Shown here piece after piece: positions 63,967 through 64,000 of a stretch of 64,000 bases of DNA; position 1 is the first letter of the stretch; the number at the start of each line of letters is the position of its first letter. The position numbers and the translations under genes were made by a program. The notes beneath the pieces were generated by a model. The model made no database searches and had not been told where the DNA came from. It saw only the letters and a program-made list of their open reading frames with translations. Source of the stretch: Datnioides undecimradiatus (Eukaryota > Chordata > Actinopteri > Lobotiformes > Datnioididae); the NCBI GenBank assembly GCA_008933995.1, contig WARS01000015.1, positions 15,260,957 to 15,324,956 on the forward strand. The letters run 5' to 3'.

Positions 63967-64000
63967 CAAAAGCAGCTTCCTAAATGTACAAAACGAGGAC

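Larger units (their letters stand above)
54912..64000. other. non-coding right flank
   Basis: No exon is supported in this stretch. It holds two CA microsatellites, a known-type fish repeat near 59.5-59.8 kb, a weak SINE remnant near 62.3-62.5 kb, an hAT-like terminus near 63.7 kb, two copies of a direct repeat (62.5 and 63.8 kb), and three blocks of motif-rich unique sequence listed separately. Confidence 0.5.

Noticed and set aside
1-64000. CRISPR arrays, bacterial operons, tRNA and rRNA genes, intact retrovirus or transposase genes
   Set aside because: I looked for regularly spaced repeats, tRNA cloverleaf boxes, rRNA-like blocks and long pol or transposase frames and found none. Only SINE-type tRNA-derived fragments and short transposon ends are present.

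Overview
The window looks like teleost fish nuclear DNA, probably percomorph. The evidence is split genes with GT-AG introns, long stretches of AT-rich non-coding DNA, many CA/GT microsatellites, fish-type tRNA-derived SINE remnants, hAT-like termini and a RASGEF1B orthologue with fish-like sequence. I see no bacterial-style gene packing, CRISPR array, tRNA or rRNA gene. Every protein-level call was made by reading translations and splice sites by eye.

Left part (1-12.3 kb, minus strand): the 5' part of rasgef1b. Coding exons 2, 3 and 4 lie at 3,962-3,780, 3,659-3,537 and 3,389-3,252 and encode residues 1-146, which run into the RasGEF N-terminal domain. The rest of the gene lies off the left edge. 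A 7.9 kb intron 1 separates exon 2 from a proposed non-coding exon 1 that ends in a good splice donor at 11,866. A TATA box (11,957-11,964) and a CpG-rich block (11,985-12,260) lie just upstream. Exons 2-4 total 444 nt and read in one frame without a stop if joined into a circle. This matters because circular RNAs from this gene are known in mammals.

Middle-left (12.3-20 kb): an intergenic stretch holds a common fish dispersed repeat. It is followed by a complete three-exon minus-strand gene (coding exons 19,752-19,704, 18,737-18,093 and 17,373-16,862) for a 401-residue protein. That protein has an N-terminal Myb/SANT-like (trihelix) DNA-binding domain, a proline-rich linker and a C-terminal coiled coil. 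Its promoter carries an ETS-type site and two CRE-like sites.

Middle (20-52.9 kb): about 33 kb with no gene I can support. It contains microsatellites, decayed repeats and a few blocks that look like enhancers by motif content. Such deserts beside a signalling gene often hold distal regulatory DNA, but I cannot test conservation here.

Right part (52.9-64 kb): an intronless plus-strand gene (53,200-54,171) encodes a 323-residue, almost entirely coiled-coil protein that I cannot place in a family. Upstream of it are one perfect RFX X-box (52,891-52,903) and a second, weaker one (53,067-53,080), which suggests a ciliary or flagellar role. The remainder is non-coding, with several mobile-element remnants and a direct repeat of about 127 bp at about 92% identity whose copies are exactly 1,320 bp apart.

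The three genes show no obvious shared pathway. They are separately promoted vertebrate genes.
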